A stretch of 9,758 nt of DNA from an uncultured Clostridia bacterium (lineage in GTDB: Bacteria; Bacillota; Clostridia; UBA1381): positions 1-9,758 of the forward strand of contig CAUGRT010000055.1 of assembly GCA_959602045.1 (NCBI GenBank), written 5' to 3'. A program made the position numbers and the translations under genes. This document shows positions 6,170 to 9,758 of the stretch, one piece after another (position 1 is the stretch's first letter; every line of letters begins with the position of its first letter). The notes under the pieces were generated by a model. The model had not been told where the DNA came from, did not search any database, and was given only the letters and a program-made list of their open reading frames with translations.

Positions 6170-7024
6170 TTAGACCTCCTTAAAAATCTGCAGCGTACTT
6201 TCGCTTGTATCTGCGCTATAATAATGTGTTACTGATATATAAAAAACAGAGCCTGCGGCAAGCGCAAAGCTCTGTGAATAAAAGTATGAATCGGTCATTA
6301 GTTTGAAATTGCCGTCATAAAGCCGTATTTCGTGGTCGCCGCTTTTTCGGTTTACTTTGATTGTATAATTGCCGTCTGTTGTTGGTGTAAATTTATATAA
6401 CTTCATTGTTTCCGAATCCGTCTTTATTTCAGCTGAAAGCAAAGTCGGAACGGAAACCGGTGAACCCTCAACATTTGCATACACGGCAGTTGCCTTTTTC
6501 AGCGTACCGTCTATGTTTACAAAGACTTCAGACGGTTGTTTTTGAACACCGTAATTGTTCGGAAACACACCATAGAAATATTTATCGTTATCAAGTTCCG
6601 ATAAGGTTATGTTCTCGGTAATCGTCAGCTTTGTGATTCCGTACCACGTTGACCATGTTCTGCTCGAACCGGGGTTTGAGGACGGAACACAGGCAATCTG
6701 CGTTATGGTGTAGTTTGAAATATCGGTGTCGATTGTATATTTACCATCATCCGGCAGAGTGAACGAGCATACCTCATACCAACCGTAGTTTTGACGATAA
6801 ATATAAAAATCCCACGACCGTCCGAGAACCGTACCCGAGCCTGTGTTCTCAATTTCAATATCCATTGTGATATGTGAACAGCCGGAGACGGCTGTGTTAA
6901 ACAACAACGGATAGGTATAACACTTATTGAGTGTTACTCTCGATTCCGACCACTGATACTGAAATCTGCCTTTTTCGCCGTAACCCGCATACGGGTAATC
7001 ATACTTAAAATTTATGTTTGCCAT
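6170..7024 (-). CDS. Beta-rich phage tail protein with a possible C-terminal PPC-like sandwich
   Basis: A 284-aa protein with no signal peptide or membrane segment. It is rich in Tyr, Thr and Ser and looks all-beta. Residues 1-140 form an unrecognised domain with many aromatic residues (for example WDFYIYRQNYGWYEV at 71-85). Residues 164-188 carry the phrase VNIDGTLKKATAVYANVEG, a type of short repeat found in many phage tail and baseplate proteins. Residues about 205-284 (KLYKFTPTTDGNYTIKV, then EIRLYDGNF) resemble a bacterial pre-peptidase C-terminal-like beta-sandwich, which often binds carbohydrate or protein. The ATG follows a GAGGTG ribosome site and starts 8 nt after the upstream stop. 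The position between two fibre genes and the holin supports a role in host binding or baseplate decoration. The function is inferred. Confidence 0.7.
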   Translation of the reverse strand: MANINFKYDYPYAGYGEKGRFQYQWSESRVTLNKCYTYPLLFNTAVSGCSHITMDIEIENTGSGTVLGRSWDFYIYRQNYGWYEVCSFTLPDDGKYTIDTDISNYTITQIACVPSSNPGSSRTWSTWYGITKLTITENITLSELDNDKYFYGVFPNNYGVQKQPSEVFVNIDGTLKKATAVYANVEGSPVSVPTLLSAEIKTDSETMKLYKFTPTTDGNYTIKVNRKSGDHEIRLYDGNFKLMTDSYFYSQSFALAAGSVFYISVTHYYSADTSESTLQIFKEV

Positions 7025-7032
7025 GTCGCACC

Positions 7033-7653
7033 TCAGAAAGTTTTAATAACAATATCCCCATAGCTTGTTGACGGAGGAGTTGAACCGCTCGTCCACAGTA
7101 CAATGTTTCGCACCTGTTTGGTGGTGTAAGCTGTGTTTGACTGTGCCGTCAGCTTTGCGGACATTGTGGTATCTGAATTTTTCTTTACAAAATTGGTATC
7201 GACATACAATTTATTCGCTATATCATAGTCTGAACTTGGATTTTGCACCTTTGCTCTGCCACTTGAATCACGCATCATAAGTCTGCTTGATGTGTATTCC
7301 GATGTTGCGTTATCAAGCTTTTGCTTATCGGTGTAACTCATAAAACCGTTTGAGTTTATCGTTGCATTTTGATGTGTTCCGCTTGATATATGATTGTTGC
7401 ACTCCGCAAGCGTGACAGGCGGATTTGCCTGCCACGAATTTTGCCCTGTTATTGCTTTTATCCTGTTTGCAAGCCAGCCGAGAACAACCGACAACTTGCC
7501 CTTTGAAGTGGAACTGTCGGGTGCTGTCTGCGCATAAACGCTCGGTGTGAGTAGTTCATCAATGGTATCAAAATTCTCGTTTATGACCGCAATGTCGGCA
7601 TTATCCGAATAAAGTGGCTTTTTTAATTTATGATTGGTTGTTTCCTTCGGCAT
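7033..7653 (-). CDS. Short phage tail fibre / collar-type protein
   Basis: A 206-aa structural protein. The N-terminus (METTNHKLKKP-like, then NENFDTIDELL at residues 25-35) resembles the start of many Firmicutes prophage tail-fibre proteins that begin with a 'KETxxYKLKKP...NENFDxID' pattern. The middle contains the phage-fibre phrase HQNATINSNGFMSYTDKQKL (residues 94-113), then SGRAKVQNPSSDYDIANKLYVD (residues 131-152, abbreviated motif ANKLYVD), which is common in fibre spacers. The C-terminus is Ser/Thr-rich and ends in a short beta-prone tail. The start ATG lies 4 nt after the stop of the upstream fibre, and the sequence AAGGGGTGAT between them provides the ribosome site. I infer that it is a thin fibre or an adaptor connecting fibre and baseplate. 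No enzyme motif is visible. Confidence 0.72.
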   Translation of the reverse strand: MPKETTNHKLKKPLYSDNADIAVINENFDTIDELLTPSVYAQTAPDSSTSKGKLSVVLGWLANRIKAITGQNSWQANPPVTLAECNNHISSGTHQNATINSNGFMSYTDKQKLDNATSEYTSSRLMMRDSSGRAKVQNPSSDYDIANKLYVDTNFVKKNSDTTMSAKLTAQSNTAYTTKQVRNIVLWTSGSTPPSTSYGDIVIKTF

Positions 7654-7657
7654 ATTA

Positions 7658-9598
7658 TCACCCCTTAAACCAGATTAGAACTTTATCATCGGCTATACGC
7701 TTGAGAACGGTGTACCCATTATTTACGGATTTTGCAGCTTTGCCGTTCGTTCCGCATCGGCAAATATCACCGCTTTGGAGTGTTCCGTCATCGTATACAA
7801 TGAGTTTTCCGAGAACACCGACAGCCGACCATTCCGGTCTGTCATTTCTCGAAATATATTCCAGATCCGGATTCCAGTCGGGATTTAGTATCGGTTGTGT
7901 TTCGATATGTTCTTCAGTTATAATATTGCCGTCCTCATCGATTTCAGCGGAAACGGTTACATCGTGGTACTGTATTCTTCCAAAATCATCGGTCACATAT
8001 TTTCCTTGCCAGTGCATTTCGCCGCTGTCGCCGATGATGGCCGGAGTTGCCGATACAATTCCAAGCGGCACATCAAAGTCCTCACACAATACAATTTTTC
8101 CGTCTTTCAGCTTTACAAAATATCCTGCTCTGTCCTCGTTATTTGGGTTTCCGTCTGCCCACTCGAAGTATTCCGCATAGTCGGCGCAGGGTGAGGTGTA
8201 TTCCTTATCTGCATGAACACTCCCGTCAGACAGCACCTTAAACGCAAGTCCGGGGGTTTTGATTGCCGTTCCGTTCGCAAGTGCCAGAGAACACCTTTCA
8301 TCATTGATTCCATATTTTCCAAAGATAACAGCACCGTCATTTGCAGCGATTACCTGATACCCATAGGCAAATGAATACCTCACCGTTGCCATTCCGTGTA
8401 TTCCTCCTGCCATTGACGCTTCGGCATATGATGTACTGCTGTCACGAACAAAAATTATCCCGTCCGGAAAAAGCTGCGGTATGTAATCTCCCGATCCGAC
8501 CGGATTCGTATCATCTGCCATATATATGATATTTCCGCTCACTGATTTCACTTTCACCGTCTCATACAGAATGGTATTGATACAGTTGTAACTCCTCACA
8601 ATAATGATACTGTCCTTTTTTATTCCGGCTAAGCCATACCGACTGTCAATAGTCAGCGTCTTTTCGTTCCAGTTTAATTCGGTGCATTTTAAAGGTCTGC
8701 CGTAAACTTTCGAACGCGTCCCTGCCGACAATGCACATGACGTATAGGCTTCGCTGTCATTAAATGCTGCCGATTTTTCACCGCTTGCCTCTGCATAGTT
8801 TGCCGCAAACGAAAATGATGCCCTTGCTTTGCCCTCGCAAAACGCAGCTGAACCGTTTGCTGATGCGGATGCCGTGTTTGCCGCAAATGAATTATTTCCG
8901 CTTGCTGTACTGCTTCCGGCAGCAAAGCTTGTCGCACCCAGAGCCTTGCCGCCGAAAGATATATTGGATTTCCCCGGTAATTCCTTGTATGCGTCAACCA
9001 GCGGAATACATACCGACACCCCCTGATAGTCCAGCACTGTATGCGTTTCATCCGGCGGTGACATCGAAACACCAATATCCGAAATCTTTATATACCTGTT
9101 TGCCGTATCTATTTCTTCTACCTCTGCTATACACAGCGGCGATGTAATATCCAGCCAATCAGTCCAATCTTCATTTACCCATGTCTGATTCACCTTAATC
9201 GCCACCTTATCCCCTGTTTTTACGGGTAATGCGGCATCATTAATATGAGGATAATAGCCTACCTGTCTTGTCTCAGCGTCATAACCGTCAAATGAAACTT
9301 CCGCCTCATTGTATATGCTCTTTCCGGCAGCTATAACATTAACACCGTCACCGACAATGATATTATCCGAGCCGATAATGAGGTTATTACTGCCGTATAC
9401 AATATTGTTTTCGCCCAATATGAGATTATTCTCGCCGTCAACATACATTTGCTCTCCGAAATTTCCGCCCTGTGTTCCGTTCTGATAAATTTCGTTTAAT
9501 GCGTCCACTAAGTTTTTAGCCGAAGTCTTGAGTTTTTCCACGTCACCCACATCGGCAAATGTGGCAAGACCTATATCGTTCGGATGTATCTCTGCCAT
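7658..9598 (-). CDS. Phage tail fibre with beta-repeat shaft and C-terminal Peptidase_G2 autocleavage domain
   Basis: A 646-aa putative receptor-binding fibre. Residues 1-45 are a probable virion-attachment end. Residues 55-92 are heptad-like repeats (NNLILGE, NNIVYGS, NNLIIGS), typical of a beta-helix. Residues 213-300 are small-residue repeats (SFAAGSSTASGNNSF and similar) like the left-handed beta-roll head of YadA-type adhesins, and a short stretch of the same kind returns at about 388-430. Two non-repetitive segments (about 100-205 and 301-385) interrupt the repeats. Residues about 452-646 match the Peptidase_G2 family of intramolecular chaperones, with DYAEYFEW at 473-480 and RPEWSAVGVLGKL at 587-599. 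In phi29-like appendages this kind of domain assists trimer folding and then cleaves itself off. The start is ATG at 9598, preceded by GAGGAGG. The family calls are from memory of the families; cleavage here is inferred. Confidence 0.88.
   Translation of the reverse strand: MAEIHPNDIGLATFADVGDVEKLKTSAKNLVDALNEIYQNGTQGGNFGEQMYVDGENNLILGENNIVYGSNNLIIGSDNIIVGDGVNVIAAGKSIYNEAEVSFDGYDAETRQVGYYPHINDAALPVKTGDKVAIKVNQTWVNEDWTDWLDITSPLCIAEVEEIDTANRYIKISDIGVSMSPPDETHTVLDYQGVSVCIPLVDAYKELPGKSNISFGGKALGATSFAAGSSTASGNNSFAANTASASANGSAAFCEGKARASFSFAANYAEASGEKSAAFNDSEAYTSCALSAGTRSKVYGRPLKCTELNWNEKTLTIDSRYGLAGIKKDSIIIVRSYNCINTILYETVKVKSVSGNIIYMADDTNPVGSGDYIPQLFPDGIIFVRDSSTSYAEASMAGGIHGMATVRYSFAYGYQVIAANDGAVIFGKYGINDERCSLALANGTAIKTPGLAFKVLSDGSVHADKEYTSPCADYAEYFEWADGNPNNEDRAGYFVKLKDGKIVLCEDFDVPLGIVSATPAIIGDSGEMHWQGKYVTDDFGRIQYHDVTVSAEIDEDGNIITEEHIETQPILNPDWNPDLEYISRNDRPEWSAVGVLGKLIVYDDGTLQSGDICRCGTNGKAAKSVNNGYTVLKRIADDKVLIWFKG
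9323..9436 (-). repeat. Imperfect 21-bp tandem repeats encoding an NNLIxG heptad beta-helix
   Basis: Within the large fibre gene, about five consecutive seven-residue units follow the pattern [E/S]-N-N-[L/I]-[I/V]-x-G, with the last unit degenerate (residues 55-92). At DNA level this is a diverged tandem repeat of about 21 bp. The regular spacing of Asn, aliphatic residue and Gly is typical of a stacked beta-solenoid. Such repeats can gain or lose units and so change shaft length. Confidence 0.75.
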
Positions 9599-9758
9599 TA
9601 GTCATTCCTCCTCGCATATGCTTTATTGTTATTCCATATAACCTTTGCATTTCCATTTCCGTCCGGGCAATAAAAAATGCCGTCATCCGATATGTTAAGA
9701 TTGGACTTAACCTCGAATGTCAGCATCCATTCCCATGAATAGTTTTTTGCCGCCGTCC
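9598..9758 (-). CDS. C-terminal end of an unrecognised phage tail-region protein (partial)
   Basis: Only the last 52 codons are present; the gene runs off the right edge of the window. The frame is open from 9756 and ends with TAA at 9600-9598. That stop shares one base with the ATG of the next fibre gene (TAATG), so the two genes are translationally coupled. The peptide is rich in Trp, Asn and Asp (for example WEWMLTFEV, then DDGIFYCPDGNGNAKVIW), which suggests a beta-strand-rich structural domain. I see no catalytic motif. Its position directly upstream of a tail fibre in a late operon suggests a tail or baseplate structural protein. I do not recognise the family from this fragment, so the role is inferred from context only. 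Confidence 0.7.
   Translation of the reverse strand, partial: TAAKNYSWEWMLTFEVKSNLNISDDGIFYCPDGNGNAKVIWNNNKAYARRND

Noticed and set aside
8689..9147. Plus- and minus-strand frames overlapping the large fibre's repeat region
   Set aside because: They are out-of-frame shadows of the Ala/Ser-rich repeats; their His/Arg/Pro-rich composition and lack of ribosome sites fit this.

Overview
The window looks like the late end of a temperate siphophage-type prophage, or a prophage-derived element, in a low-to-moderate GC Firmicute. A gut-type Clostridia host (Oscillospiraceae/Lachnospiraceae-like) is the best guess, from the tail, holin and recombinase protein families; this is inference from family resemblance, not a database match. 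Every gene I support lies on the minus strand, so transcription runs from right (9758) to left (1).

Right to centre (9758 to about 4059) is a tight late operon. It holds the end of an unrecognised tail-region protein; a large tail fibre with two kinds of beta-repeat and a C-terminal Peptidase_G2 self-cleaving chaperone domain; a short tail-fibre/collar-type protein; a beta-rich tail protein; a TcdE/Cph1-type holin; a second beta-roll fibre with a baseplate-like N-terminus; and a zinc amidase endolysin with a C-terminal wall-binding module. Junctions are 1-14 nt overlaps or gaps of 2-8 nt, so the genes are very probably co-transcribed and partly translationally coupled. The operon ends at a clear hairpin-plus-T-tract terminator at 4004-4042.

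Centre to left (about 4005 to 305) is a second, compact operon with its own weak candidate promoter and terminator. It encodes a helix-turn-helix protein with two zinc knuckles, a small SHOCT-like protein, and two large serine recombinases of different subfamilies. The junctions are an ATGA stop/start, a stop codon inside the next Shine-Dalgarno, and a 16-nt overlap into a GTG start, so the four products appear to be made as a set. This is the most likely place for an incompletely described system: a two-recombinase integration/excision machine with two dedicated small partners.

The left 300 bases hold no gene I can support. They carry four related 15-bp motifs, three of them spaced 19-20 bp apart, just beyond the recombinase terminator. 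This is a candidate recombinase-binding or attachment region, but no attachment core or host gene can be identified from the window alone.
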